Source of the DNA: PALSA-505 sp963702235
GTDB taxonomy: Bacteria > Actinomycetota > Actinomycetes > Streptosporangiales > Streptosporangiaceae
Direction of reading: 5' to 3'
Assembly (NCBI GenBank): GCA_963702235.1
Contig: CAVPBZ010000005.1
Coordinates: 1-64,000 of the forward strand
DNA: 64,000 bases
Below the pieces are notes generated by a model. The model was given only the letters and a program-made list of their open reading frames with translations, did no database searches and had not been told where the DNA came from. This document shows, in pieces, positions 44,517 to 53,562 of the stretch. Both the position numbers and the translations under genes were made by a program. Every line of letters starts with the position of its first letter. Position 1 is the first letter of the stretch.

Positions 44517-45156
44517 TCAGGCGGCTGCGGCGAGGGCGGGCCTGGGGAAGCTGCCGCTGGTGAACTCCGGGGTCTTCTCGAGCATCGCGATGGCGCGCAT
44601 GCGCATCGGGCCGATGCTGCCGATCGGCAAGCCCATCCGCTCCGCCACCTCCGCGTAGGTCAGCCCGAAGTCGGACGACAGCAGCTGCAGCAGGGTCCGG
44701 TACCGGGCCGGCAGCCGCTCCAGCGCCTGCTCGATGACCCCGTCGTATTCCTGCTCGGCCGGGTAGAGGTCGCTGGAGGCGCCGGCGCCGAGCCGGCCGT
44801 ACTCGGTTGAACGGGTCGGCGCACGGGATGTAGCGGCGGGAAGCGCTGGACACCCGGATGGCCTCCCGGCGCGCCGTGCACACCAGCCACGAGGCCAGCG
44901 CCCCGGGCTCGCGGATCTGGTGGCCGTGCTCCCACAGCCGCAGCCAGGTGAGCTGCGCCACGTCCGCGGCGTCGCTGTGGCTGAGGCCGGTCTTCAGGGC
45001 GGTGTGGAAGACCAGCCGCTCGTACCGGCGGACGATCTCGTCCCAGGCGGCCCATTCGCCGCCGGTGACCGCAGCCAGCAGGTCGTCGAGCGGTCGCTTT
45101 CCCGCCTGCCGTTCGGCGACGGCGGTGTCACCTGAATCATGCAGTTGTGCTAGCAA
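44517..45156 (-). pseudogene. ECF-type RNA polymerase sigma factor, frameshifted
   Basis: Region 2 is in the first frame: WDEIVRRYERLVFHTALKTGLSHSDAADVAQLTWLRLW, then LASWLVCTARREAIR. After CADPFN one extra base near 44,805-44,811 shifts the frame. Region 4 follows in the other frame: IEQALERLPARYRTLLQLL and TYAEVAERMGLPIGSIGPMRMRAIAML, ending at 44517. Total ~212 codons, normal ECF length. The unshifted frame runs on as non-protein-like Arg/Pro sequence over the next gene. Probably a sequence error, otherwise an inactivated regulator. Confidence 0.82.
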
Positions 45157-45213
45157 CGCCTTGTCCTTTCAGTTTCATGTGAACGAAGAATTGATCGGGA
45201 ATTGGCTTGGCGG

Positions 45214-45465
45214 TCAGTGGGCGGGTGAATAGGCGCTATGGATGACAGCGAGCGCCCAGCGCATTCGCTGGACCGCCGTCTCCGCGTCCTCGCCGTAGGC
45301 GGCGGTCACCTCGCCCGCGCAGCCACGGCTGCCGTGGTGGGCGCGGATCGCATTCCTGATCGCCGCCGCGACCTCGGCCGGGGTGTGCCCGCACCGAGCA
45401 GAAAGGTCACTGCTGAACAGCGCATCGGCGTGCGCCGCGGTCAGAAGATTGATTTCCTTGGCCAT
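45214..45465 (-). CDS. Small conserved hypothetical protein
   Basis: 83 aa, soluble, helical: MAKEINLLTAAHADALFSSDLS, then TPAEVAAAIRNAIRAHHGSRGCAGEVTAAYGEDAETAVQRMRWAL. Good ribosome site GCAGGAGC before ATG 45465. It precedes the sigma factor by 57 bp and is divergent from the SARP gene. The type looks widespread in actinomycetes but I know no function. Confidence 0.72.
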   Translation of the reverse strand: MAKEINLLTAAHADALFSSDLSARCGHTPAEVAAAIRNAIRAHHGSRGCAGEVTAAYGEDAETAVQRMRWALAVIHSAYSPAH

Positions 45466-45520
45466 GATGAATTGCTCCTGCGATTGCCGTTGCCGAACGC
45501 AGTCATCATGGCGAGCGGGA

Positions 45521-45568
45521 CTGCAGTGATCGCTGCACTGATCGCTGCACTGGTCACTGCACCGGGCA
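45521..45568. promoter_or_regulatory. Four 12-bp direct repeats upstream of the SARP gene
   Basis: CTGCA recurs at 45521, 45533, 45545 and 45557 (period 12), with the fuller unit CTGCACTGATCG almost exact in the first two or three. SARP regulators bind directly repeated heptamers, so this is a candidate SARP site in the shared promoter with the divergent small protein, 74-121 bp before the SARP start. Confidence 0.7.
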
Positions 45569-45641
45569 GCTTTTACCGGATGGGACCTCGGGGCCTGCCG
45601 GGCTAAGCTGGCTGAGATTGCTCAACGCGGCAGGAGGCGGG

Positions 45642-48600
45642 ATGAGCGATCCGGCGGTGCGGTTCGAGGTGCTCGGCCCCCTCCGCGCGTGGCGGGGGGA
45701 CGCCGCGATCGACCTTGGCCCGACGCAGCAGCGGGTCGTCCTCGCCGTCCTCCTCCTGCAGCAGGGCCGGCCAGTGGGCCGCCAGCAGATGATCAACGCA
45801 GTGTGGGGCGATGCCGAGCCCAGGTCGGCAGCGAACCTGCTGCAGCGCCATGCCTCCGGCCTGCGCCGTGCGCTCGAGCCCGACCGCTCGGCCCGCGCGT
45901 CCTCAGGCCAGCTCGTCTGGACCGACGCCGGGTACCTGCTGACCGTGCCGGGCGGCGGTCTTGACCTCGAGGTGTTCGAGCGCGACCTGGCCCGGGCCCG
46001 CGAGGCGCGGGCGGCAGGCCACCTTGCGGCGGCGGCCAGGATTCTGCATGCGGCGCTGGGGCTGTGGCGCGGCCCGGCCTGCGACGGCCTGACCAGCCCG
46101 TATCTGGACGCGCAGCGCGACCGGCTGAACGAGCGGCGGATCAGCATCGTCGAGGAATGCGCCGAGCTGGACCTGGCCGCCGGTGACCGCGCAGACCTGA
46201 TCACCGAGCTGCGGCAGCTCGTGGCCGAGCACCCGCTGCGCGAGCGGCTGCACGGCCTGCTCATGCTGGCGCTGCAGCGGGCCGACCGGCGCGCGGACGC
46301 GCTGGCCGCGTTCCAGGACGTGCGCCGGCTGCTGCGCGAAGAACTCGGCGTCGATCCCGCGGCCCCGCTGCAGCGGCTTCACCAGCAGATCCTGACCGAC
46401 GATCCTGGGCTCGTCCCCGCCGCCCCGGCCCCCGCCGTCCAGGCCGCCGCGGCCCAGGCCCCCGGGGACCAGGCGACGCTGGCGGCCGAGGCCCCGGCGG
46501 GCCGGAAGGACACCCCCGCCGACGGCGCACCGGTGAGCCATCGCATGCCGGTGCCGGCCCAGCTGCCGCACGGCATCCCCGGCTTCTCCGGCCGCAAGAC
46601 GGAGCTCAGCTGGCTGAACGGGCTGCTGGCGGACGACGGGGACGACGCCGGGGCGACGGTCGTGATCACGGCGATCGCCGGCACAGCCGGAGTCGGCAAG
46701 ACGGCGCTAGCCGTGCACTGGGCGCAGCAGATCCGGGACCGGTTCCCCGATGGGCAGCTGTACGTGAACCTCAGGGGTTTCGACCCGGCCGGCCCGGCGA
46801 TGCAGCCGGCCGACGCCATCCGTGCCTTCCTGGACTCGTTCGCGGTGCCCGCCGACCGCGTCCCGGTGGATCTCGAAGCACAAGCGGCGCTGTACCGCAG
46901 CCTGCTGGCCGGGCGGCGGGTGCTGATCGTCCTGGACAACGCCCGCGACGCCGATCAGGTACGCCCGCTGCTGCCCGGCACGCCTTCCTGCCTCGTGCTG
47001 GTGACCAGCCGGAACCAGCTGCTCAGCCTGGTCGCCGCCGACGGCGCCCGCCCTCTCGCGGTCGATCTGCTCCCGGCCGCCCAGGCCAGGGATCTCCTCA
47101 GCCGCCGCCTCGGCAAGCAGCGGGTCGAGGCGGAGCCTGCCGCGGTAGACGAGATCATCGATTCGTGCGCGGGGCTGCCGCTCGCGCTGTCCATCGTCAG
47201 CGCCCGCGCCGCGGCGAACCCCCGGTGGCCGCTCGCCGAGCTGGCCGAGGAGTTGCGCGAGACAGGAGGCGGGCTCGCCGCGCTGCACGGCGGGGACAAC
47301 CGCACCGACGTCCGGGCCGTGTTCTCCTGGTCCTATCGCGCGCTCAGCGAACCGGCGGCGCGGCTGTTCCGGCTGCTCGGACTGCACGCGGGCGCAGACA
47401 TCGGGACGCCGGCCGCGGCCGGCCTGGCCGGCCTGCCGCCTGGCCAGGCCCGCCAGCTGCTGGCCGAGCTCACCCGCGCCCACCTGCTCGCCGAGCGGGG
47501 TCGCGGCCGGTTCGCCTTCCACGACCTGCTCCGCGCGTACGCCGCCGAGCTCGCGGAAGCGCACGACCCGGCAGCGGACAGGCACGCGGCGATCCACCGG
47601 ATCCTGGACCATTACCTCGGCACCGCGCATCGGGCGGACAAGCTGCTCAACCCGGGCCGTGAGGACACGATCGCGCTGGCGCCGGCCACGCCAGAGGTGA
47701 CACCCGAGGAGCTTTCCGGCCACCGGGAGGCGCTGAGCTGGTTCAGCACCGAGTACCCGGCGGTGCTTGCGGCGCTGCGCCAGGCCGCGAGCCAGGGCTT
47801 CGACGTCCATGCGTGGCAGCTGGCCTGGTCACTGTGGTCGTTCTTCGACCGCCGCGGTCACTGGCACCACGCGGCCGCTTCGCAGCGGACCGCGCTGGAT
47901 GCCGCCACTCGCCTCCGCGACCGGTACGCGCAGGCAAAATGCCACGGCTGCCTCGGCTATGCCTACATCCGCCTGGGCCGCTACGACGACGCCCACGCTC
48001 AGCTGCGGCAGGCGCTCGGGCTGTATGAGCAGCTGGGCGATGACACCGGGCAGGCGCACGCGCACCGCAGCCTGACCTGGGTCCTTGACCAGCAGCGCAG
48101 CTACCGGGAGGCACTCGGGCATGCTCAGCGGGCGTTCGACCTGTTCCGGGACGCCGGGCACCGGACCGGCCAGGCCCGGGCGCTGAACGCGGTCGGCTGG
48201 TTCCACATCCGGCTGGGTGATCACGAGGAGGGGCTGATGCACTGCCAGCGGGCGCTCGACCTGCAGCGGGAGATCGGCGATCAGTTCGGCGAGGCCGAGA
48301 CGCTCGATAGCGTCGCCAGCGCCTGCCATTATCTCGGCCGTGACGGGCAAGCCGCCATCCACTTCCAGCAGGCGGCGGACCTGTACCGCGAGTTCGGGGA
48401 TCGCTACAACGAGGCCGACACGCTGGCCTGCCTCGGCGACGCCCACCGCGCGGCCGGTGACCGGGCCTCGGCCGCCGACGCCTGGCAGCGTGCGCTGGCC
48501 ATCCTGGACAGCCTCGGCCACCCCGATGCCAGGCTGGTGCGCGGGAAGCTAAGCACGCTGCCCGGCGTGGCCGGTGACGCACCTGCTGCCCCGGTAGCCG

Positions 48601-48656
48601 CCGGGGACAGTCCTCGGCAGGCCGGGCTGCATTCGCATCTTGACACGCTACTGTGA
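45642..48656 (+). CDS. Large SARP-family pathway regulator (AfsR/SanG type)
   Basis: 1004 aa. Domains in order: winged-helix DNA-binding domain (FEVLGPLRAWRGDAAIDLGPTQQRVVLAVLLL, residues ~7-95), BTAD (LEVFERDLARAREARAAGHL..., ~105-250), linker rich in Ala/Pro, NB-ARC ATPase with P-loop GTAGVGKTALAVHWA (~residue 347) and Walker B RRVLIVLDNARDA, then C-terminal TPR repeats (YAQAKCHGCLGYAYIRLGRYDDA and five similar units). ATG 45642 follows GCAGGAGG. Large SARPs of this shape activate antibiotic clusters, so this is the likely master regulator of the genes to its right. Confidence 0.93.
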   Translation: MSDPAVRFEVLGPLRAWRGDAAIDLGPTQQRVVLAVLLLQQGRPVGRQQMINAVWGDAEPRSAANLLQRHASGLRRALEPDRSARASSGQLVWTDAGYLLTVPGGGLDLEVFERDLARAREARAAGHLAAAARILHAALGLWRGPACDGLTSPYLDAQRDRLNERRISIVEECAELDLAAGDRADLITELRQLVAEHPLRERLHGLLMLALQRADRRADALAAFQDVRRLLREELGVDPAAPLQRLHQQILTDDPGLVPAAPAPAVQAAAAQAPGDQATLAAEAPAGRKDTPADGAPVSHRMPVPAQLPHGIPGFSGRKTELSWLNGLLADDGDDAGATVVITAIAGTAGVGKTALAVHWAQQIRDRFPDGQLYVNLRGFDPAGPAMQPADAIRAFLDSFAVPADRVPVDLEAQAALYRSLLAGRRVLIVLDNARDADQVRPLLPGTPSCLVLVTSRNQLLSLVAADGARPLAVDLLPAAQARDLLSRRLGKQRVEAEPAAVDEIIDSCAGLPLALSIVSARAAANPRWPLAELAEELRETGGGLAALHGGDNRTDVRAVFSWSYRALSEPAARLFRLLGLHAGADIGTPAAAGLAGLPPGQARQLLAELTRAHLLAERGRGRFAFHDLLRAYAAELAEAHDPAADRHAAIHRILDHYLGTAHRADKLLNPGREDTIALAPATPEVTPEELSGHREALSWFSTEYPAVLAALRQAASQGFDVHAWQLAWSLWSFFDRRGHWHHAAASQRTALDAATRLRDRYAQAKCHGCLGYAYIRLGRYDDAHAQLRQALGLYEQLGDDTGQAHAHRSLTWVLDQQRSYREALGHAQRAFDLFRDAGHRTGQARALNAVGWFHIRLGDHEEGLMHCQRALDLQREIGDQFGEAETLDSVASACHYLGRDGQAAIHFQQAADLYREFGDRYNEADTLACLGDAHRAAGDRASAADAWQRALAILDSLGHPDARLVRGKLSTLPGVAGDAPAAPVAAGDSPRQAGLHSHLDTLL

Positions 48657-48713
48657 AAGCGCGATGTTGACAGTTCAGCGCACGGGAACGAGATCAACCC
48701 AGGAAGGCCCGTT

Positions 48714-49001
48714 ATGACCGAACGACAGTTCACCCGGCGGGAGATCGAAGGTCTGGCGGACAAGCTGGATCCGATTCAGTCGCAGCTTACCGAGCGCGAG
48801 CGGGAGCTTTTACTGGCTATTTTCTCGGCAGCCAGGGACGGTGTGCGGCCCGCCCCTGCCGGGGCTCCGGAAACGGCGGCGGCTACTGCCGATCTCCGGG
48901 AGCAACTCCTCAATGCCTTTATCCCGGGTGGCGGCACCAGTTTTATCATTGCAGATATCAAGGTCGGGCCCGGGCCCGGTACCCAGGTGAAACCCGAATG
49001 A
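48714..49001 (+). CDS. Candidate RiPP precursor peptide
   Basis: 95 aa. Sits 5 bp before the radical SAM maturase, with ribosome site AGGAAGG. The N-terminal part (EIEGLADKLDPIQSQLTERE then RELLLAIFSAARDG) is helical and charged, like a recognition leader; a low-complexity Pro/Ala/Thr hinge follows; the last ~28 residues are Gly/Pro/Ile-rich (FIPGGGTSFIIADIKVGPGP) and look like a core. No Cys. Role as precursor is inferred from size and position; it could also be a structural or chaperone protein of the pathway. Confidence 0.6.
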   Translation: MTERQFTRREIEGLADKLDPIQSQLTERERELLLAIFSAARDGVRPAPAGAPETAAATADLREQLLNAFIPGGGTSFIIADIKVGPGPGTQVKPE

Positions 49002-49006
49002 AATAA

Positions 49007-50896
49007 GTGTGCGGTGACGTGCTGGACGAGGCGGCACTAGGCCAGCGCTCCGCCTGGCCGGTCATTCTTGTGTCCATGCCCTTCATGGACGCCCACCGGC
49101 CGTCCATCCAGCTTGGCCTGCTCAAGTCCCTGGCCACCGCTCATGGCTTTCCCGCCCGCACGCTGCACGCCAACCTCAGCTTCGCGGCGCGCATCGGCGT
49201 TGACTATTACCAGCTGCTGGCTCAGCACCGGGGCTGCATGGTCGGTGACTGGCTGTTCTCGCTGGCGGCCTTCGGCGGAGCGGCGCCCGACCCCGATGCG
49301 GATATGGTGGACGAGCTGGCCGGTGACCTCTCGTACCTGGACATATCACCCGGCGAGCTGCGAAAAAAGCTTGTCCGGACGCGCGACGTTGACATTCCCG
49401 CCTACCTGGACGCGCTGGCGGAGGAATATCCTTGGCAGGACGAGGCGGTCGTGGGGTTCAGCTCCACCTTCCAGCAGAACACCGCGTCCTTCGCGCTGGC
49501 CCGGCGGCTGAAGCAGCGTTACCCGCACCTTTTCACGGTATTTGGCGGTGCCAACTTCGACGGCGACATGGGACCCGAGCTCGTGCGCACGGTCGATTGC
49601 ATCGACGCCGCTGTCATCGGTGAGGCCGACGATGCCTTTCCCCTGCTGCTGACCGCTCTGGCCGCCGGCGCCGACGTGGGTGCCGTGCCCGGCGTCGCCC
49701 GCCGGGTCAACGGGCAGGTCAGGGTGACTCGGCCGCTGCCGCCGACTCATCGGCTGGACGACCTGCCAGTACCCGATTACGAGGAGTACTTCACCCGCGC
49801 GGAGGACGCGGGCATCCTGCCCCGGGTCGGGCACCGGAAGGTCTGGCTTCCGATCGAGACGGCCCGTGGCTGCTGGTGGGGCGCGAAACATCACTGCACG
49901 TTCTGCGGGCTGAACGCAGCAACCATGCAATTCCGCTCTAAGTCGCCGCAGCGTGTCCTCGCCGAGCTCGTCCAGCAGGCGCGGCGGTACCGGAGCTTCC
50001 ACTTCGAAGCGGTCAACAACGTGCTCGACGTGGCTTACCTGAAGAACCTGTTTCCCGTCCTCTCGGCGAGTGAAACAGACTACGAATTCTTCTACGAGGT
50101 AAAGGCCAACCTGAGCCGGGAACAGCTACGGCTGATGGCCCGGGCCGGCGTCACGTACATCCAGCCCGGCCTTGAGTCGCTGAGCTCTCACGTGCTTCGT
50201 CTCATGCGCAAGGGCGTCCGTGCCGCGCAGAACGTCAACCTGCTGCGCTGGTGCCGGTACTACGGCATTCGCGTTTCCTGGAACCTGCTGTGGGGCTTTC
50301 CCGGCGAGACGGAGCGGGACTACGCGGAACAGGCGGCGGTCATGCCGCACCTGCTTCACCTGCCGCCGCCGTCGGGAGCAGACCGGATCTGGCTGGAGCG
50401 GTTCAGCCCGCTCTTCACCGGGCAGGGCATCAGCCCGCTGGGCGCCAGGGCACCGGAACGCAGCTACCGCTACGTCTACCCGGACAACGTCAACCTCGGC
50501 AAGGTGGCCTACTTCTTCGACTACCAGTCAGAAGACGGCCTGCCCGACAGCGCCTACGCGGGGGTGCGCCGCGCGGCCGCGGCTTGGTCCGACGCCTGGC
50601 GGGCCGACACGCCCCCAGCCCTGACGTACCGGTCCGCCCCCCGCTTCGTCCAGATCTGCGACGAGCGGCGGCACGGCGGGGACGGCACATACACGTTCGA
50701 GGATACGCTCGCCGACCTGTACCTGGCCTGCAGTGACCGGCCGGTAACGGCCGCCGCAGTGCGCCGGAAGCTGGATCTCCGGCTGCCCGCCGAGGCCATC
50801 ACTGAGATCTTCGAGGAGTTCCGGCGGCGCGGCTTGATGTTCCTCGACGACCGGTTCGCTCTGGCCCTCGCCCTGCCCGCCGTCAGGGGCCGGTGA
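49007..50896 (+). CDS. B12-binding radical SAM protein, RiPP maturation C-methyltransferase family
   Basis: 629 aa. N-terminal cobalamin-binding Rossmann domain (VILVSMPFMDAHRPSIQLGLL ... VVGFSSTFQQNTASFALARRL ... FTVFGGANFDGDMG), then the radical SAM core with cluster motif ETARGCWWGAKHHCTFCGL (Cx7CxxC spacing, the form of RiPP-maturation radical SAM proteins), QPGLESLSSHVLRLMRKGV and a C-terminal domain. Such enzymes put methyl groups on unactivated carbons of a peptide. Start GTG 49007 has a weak ribosome site, so translation may be coupled to the peptide gene. Ends 14 bp inside the convergent gene. Confidence 0.88.
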   Translation: MCGDVLDEAALGQRSAWPVILVSMPFMDAHRPSIQLGLLKSLATAHGFPARTLHANLSFAARIGVDYYQLLAQHRGCMVGDWLFSLAAFGGAAPDPDADMVDELAGDLSYLDISPGELRKKLVRTRDVDIPAYLDALAEEYPWQDEAVVGFSSTFQQNTASFALARRLKQRYPHLFTVFGGANFDGDMGPELVRTVDCIDAAVIGEADDAFPLLLTALAAGADVGAVPGVARRVNGQVRVTRPLPPTHRLDDLPVPDYEEYFTRAEDAGILPRVGHRKVWLPIETARGCWWGAKHHCTFCGLNAATMQFRSKSPQRVLAELVQQARRYRSFHFEAVNNVLDVAYLKNLFPVLSASETDYEFFYEVKANLSREQLRLMARAGVTYIQPGLESLSSHVLRLMRKGVRAAQNVNLLRWCRYYGIRVSWNLLWGFPGETERDYAEQAAVMPHLLHLPPPSGADRIWLERFSPLFTGQGISPLGARAPERSYRYVYPDNVNLGKVAYFFDYQSEDGLPDSAYAGVRRAAAAWSDAWRADTPPALTYRSAPRFVQICDERRHGGDGTYTFEDTLADLYLACSDRPVTAAAVRRKLDLRLPAEAITEIFEEFRRRGLMFLDDRFALALALPAVRGR

Positions 50897-51227
50897 GCGG
50901 CCCGGTCTCTTCCAGGAACGAGACACCGGTGGCCGCGTTCGGCCGGTAGCGCTCCCACCGCTCGGTCAGCCTGATCCGGCCGTCATCGAGCAGGGCGGGG
51001 ACACTGTGACAGTGCCCCACGATCAGTTCACCGTCCGCCAGCACCATGCAGTAGCCGAAGCGGAGGGTGCCGTCCGGGCCGCAGGTCCCGGCGATCGACC
51101 CGCGCTGCACCCGGCCGCCATCGAATTCGGCCCACACCACGTCGCCGTCCTGGCGATACCTGGCGACGGGAGCCTGGCCACCCTTCTCGCCCACCGGGCG
51201 GAACAGCCGGCCATCGTAGTTGATCAT
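50883..51227 (-). CDS. Small beta-rich protein (often annotated as N-acetylglutamate-synthase-like)
   Basis: 114 aa. MINYDGRLFRPV, VWAEFDGGRVQRGSIAGTCGPDGTLRFGYCMVLADGEL, LTERWERY: a small beta-barrel-like family found widely in bacteria and sometimes named n-acetylglutamate synthase without good basis. ATG 51227 overlaps the upstream stop (ATGA), so it is coupled to the glutamate-synthase-like gene and may act on the same amino-acid intermediate. Last gene of the minus-strand glutamate mutase operon. Confidence 0.75.
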   Translation of the reverse strand: MINYDGRLFRPVGEKGGQAPVARYRQDGDVVWAEFDGGRVQRGSIAGTCGPDGTLRFGYCMVLADGELIVGHCHSVPALLDDGRIRLTERWERYRPNAATGVSFLEETGPLTGP

Positions 51228-52534
51228 GCAACCCGCTCCTCTGCCTGCCCGCCAGCGACTAGCTCCCGGCCCGGGGATCCGGGCCAGGCGCCGTCGGGTG
51301 ACCACACATCCTCGCCGGTCAGGGCGCCGGCGTCGTACTTGCCGAGCGCGCTGATCAGCATCTGCAGCTCCAGCCGCAGGCACTCGACGAGGTTGACCAG
51401 CCCGCTGCACGCGTCGGTGTCCACCGCGATCAGCGCCGCCCGGCCGAGGCCGGCGGCGGTCGCGCCGAGCGCGAGGCACTTCGCGACCCGGGCGCCCTCC
51501 CACATCCGGCCAGAGACCAGCAGGCAGGACGGATGCTCGCCGATCCGGCGCAGGCACTCGCCGAGCGGCAGCCCGACGTGCTGGAGGAACGCCCTCGGCG
51601 CCCAGCCGGTGCCGCCCTCGGCGCCGTCCACGGTCACCGCGTCCGCGCCGGCCTGCCACGCCACCAGCGCGGCCGCGCGCACATCCCGGGCAGGCGGGAG
51701 CTTCACCCAGACCCTGGCCCGCGGGAAGTTGTTGCGCATCAGCCGGATCTGCTGGCGCAGGATCTCCTCGGTGAACGTGCCGGGGCTGCCGCAGCGCAGC
51801 ACCCTCCCGCTCGTGCTGCCGAAGACGGGATCCATGGCATAGGCGTCCGCCAGCCGTGCGGCTGCCGCCTGGTCAAGCACGGTCATCCCGCCCAGGCCGG
51901 GCTTGGCGCCCTGGCCGACCTTGAGCTCGAAGGCGAGCCGGCCCGACTCCAGCAGCGGCCGGACGTTGGGGTCGCTGTAGACGAGGTTCCACACCTCGGC
52001 GTCGGCGTCCTCGGTGCTCTGCTGGACGACCACGCCGCCGGCGTCGTCCGGCGCGTGTTCGGCGTAGCCGGTGATCCTGCCGAGCAGCGACCGCTGCGCG
52101 TCGCCGCCGATCCGGCCGTAGCCGTTGACCGGCATCACGTTCTCGCCGATCACCATCGGGATGCCGAGCCTGCCTGCCTGCCGGCTCGCGGCCAGTCCGA
52201 GGTCGACGCTCGCCGCCTGGGTCGATCCGAACGCCGACAGGTACAGCGGCAGCGCGGACCGGAAGCCGCCCACCGCCGTCTCCAGCTGCACGTCCCGGTA
52301 CACCGGTTCCCTGGCTAGGTCGATCAGCTTTTCCAGCCGCTGCGGCACGAAGACCGGCGGCACCAGCCTGAGCCGGTCGAGCGGGTCGGCCTGCGGCCCG
52401 GCCGGGCAGGCCGGGTCGGCGCCGAACAGCGCGTTCCCGTACTCGGCCAGGTCCGGCAGCGCGCACGCCGCGCCGGATCGCGCCCGTTCCCGGACGGCGG
52501 CCTCGGGGAAGGTCTCGGCTCGCAGCGGGCTCAT
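51224..52534 (-). CDS. Glutamate-synthase-like FMN-domain protein
   Basis: 436 aa. Corresponds to the FMN-binding synthase domain of GltB: FELKVGQGAKPGLGG, WVKLPP, TVDGAEGGTGWAPRAF and SGRMWEGARVAKCLALGATAAGLGRAAL. The glutamine amidotransferase domain is absent and the 3Fe-4S cysteine cluster is not evident (a pair of Cys in DTDACSGLVNLVEC remains). ATG 52534 overlaps the stop of the AsnA-like gene as ATGA. Could reduce an imine or aminate a keto acid in the pathway. The apparent fusion to the upstream gene in one frame is a frameshift artefact. Confidence 0.85.
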   Translation of the reverse strand: MSPLRAETFPEAAVRERARSGAACALPDLAEYGNALFGADPACPAGPQADPLDRLRLVPPVFVPQRLEKLIDLAREPVYRDVQLETAVGGFRSALPLYLSAFGSTQAASVDLGLAASRQAGRLGIPMVIGENVMPVNGYGRIGGDAQRSLLGRITGYAEHAPDDAGGVVVQQSTEDADAEVWNLVYSDPNVRPLLESGRLAFELKVGQGAKPGLGGMTVLDQAAAARLADAYAMDPVFGSTSGRVLRCGSPGTFTEEILRQQIRLMRNNFPRARVWVKLPPARDVRAAALVAWQAGADAVTVDGAEGGTGWAPRAFLQHVGLPLGECLRRIGEHPSCLLVSGRMWEGARVAKCLALGATAAGLGRAALIAVDTDACSGLVNLVECLRLELQMLISALGKYDAGALTGEDVWSPDGAWPGSPGRELVAGGQAEERVA

Positions 52535-53542
52535 GGCGAGACCACGCCGGGAATCTTGGGGTAGGCGCTGGCCTGCCACACTGAGTCGAAGGCCGGCCAC
52601 GTACCGGGTGAACCGCTCCAGGCCGAGACCGAATCCGGCGCTGGCGGGGATCCCGGCCCGCACCATCTGCAGGTACCAGCCGTACTTGGCCGGGTTCTCC
52701 CCGGTTTCCCGCATCCGCGCGACGATCGTGGCGTAGTCGTGCTCCCGCTCACTGCCGCTGCACAGCTCGCCATATCCCTCCGGGGCGATCAGGTCGAAGT
52801 TGCGCAGGAAACCGGGCCGCTCGCGGCTCTCCCTGTCGTAGAAACCGCGGGACCCCTTCGGGTAGTCGGTGACGAAGAACGGCTTGCTCGACTTGCGGGA
52901 CAGCATCGCCTCACCGGCCCAGTCGATCTCGGCGTCGGGGTTCTGGGCATGTCCCATGCCATGCAGATCCGCCACCGCGTCGGCGTGTGCCCGGCGCTCG
53001 AATGGCTCGGCCAGCAGGCCGGCGAACGCGCTGGCGTCCCGGCCCAGGCGCTCCAGCTCACCGGGCAACCCGGCAATCACCTGCTGCACGACGTGCTTGA
53101 CCAGCCCCTCGGCCAGCACGGTGATCTCGTCTCTGGACGCGCCGGCCATCTCGACGTCGATCTGGTGGAACTCGGCCAGGTGCCGGCTGGTCGATGCTGT
53201 CTCCAGCGGTTCCAGGCGCACGTTCGGGGCGATGCAGAAAATTTTGTCGGACAGGGTCAGCGTCGCCTGCTTGTAGAGGATCGCGCTGGTCATCAGCTTG
53301 TAGCGGTGGCCGTAGTAGTCCACGTCAACCTGCTTGGCGCCGCGGGCGCCCGGATCGGTGACCGGGCCGATGATCGGCGGCAGGAACTCGGTGAAGCCCT
53401 GCTCGCGCAGGAAGTCCCGCGCGGCGACCAGCAGTCGGCCCTGGACGGCCAGCACCGACCGGGTGACCGGCGAGGACAGGTGCTCGCGCGGGCCCGAGGG
53501 CAGCGGGTAGTCGGCCGGGTGTTCGCTGTGGATCTGGGTCAT
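52531..53542 (-). CDS. Class II aaRS-like asparagine synthetase (archaeal AsnA type), frameshift near its end
   Basis: About 336 aa. Class II aminoacyl-tRNA synthetase catalytic core without an anticodon-binding domain, like the AsnRS-derived asparagine synthetase: motif 2 RLEPLETASTSRHLAEFHQI with DVEMAG, ELCSGSEREHDY, motif 3 SAGFGLGLERFTRYV. At 52,586-52,594 an extra base occurs. The true end is SVWQASAYPKIPGVVSP in the next frame, stop at 52531; the unshifted frame runs straight into the next gene. Expected to amidate aspartate or an analogue such as 3-methylaspartate. ATG 53542 after AAGGAGCGG. Confidence 0.82.
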
Positions 53543-53562
53543 GTCTTCCGCTCCTTGAGCTC

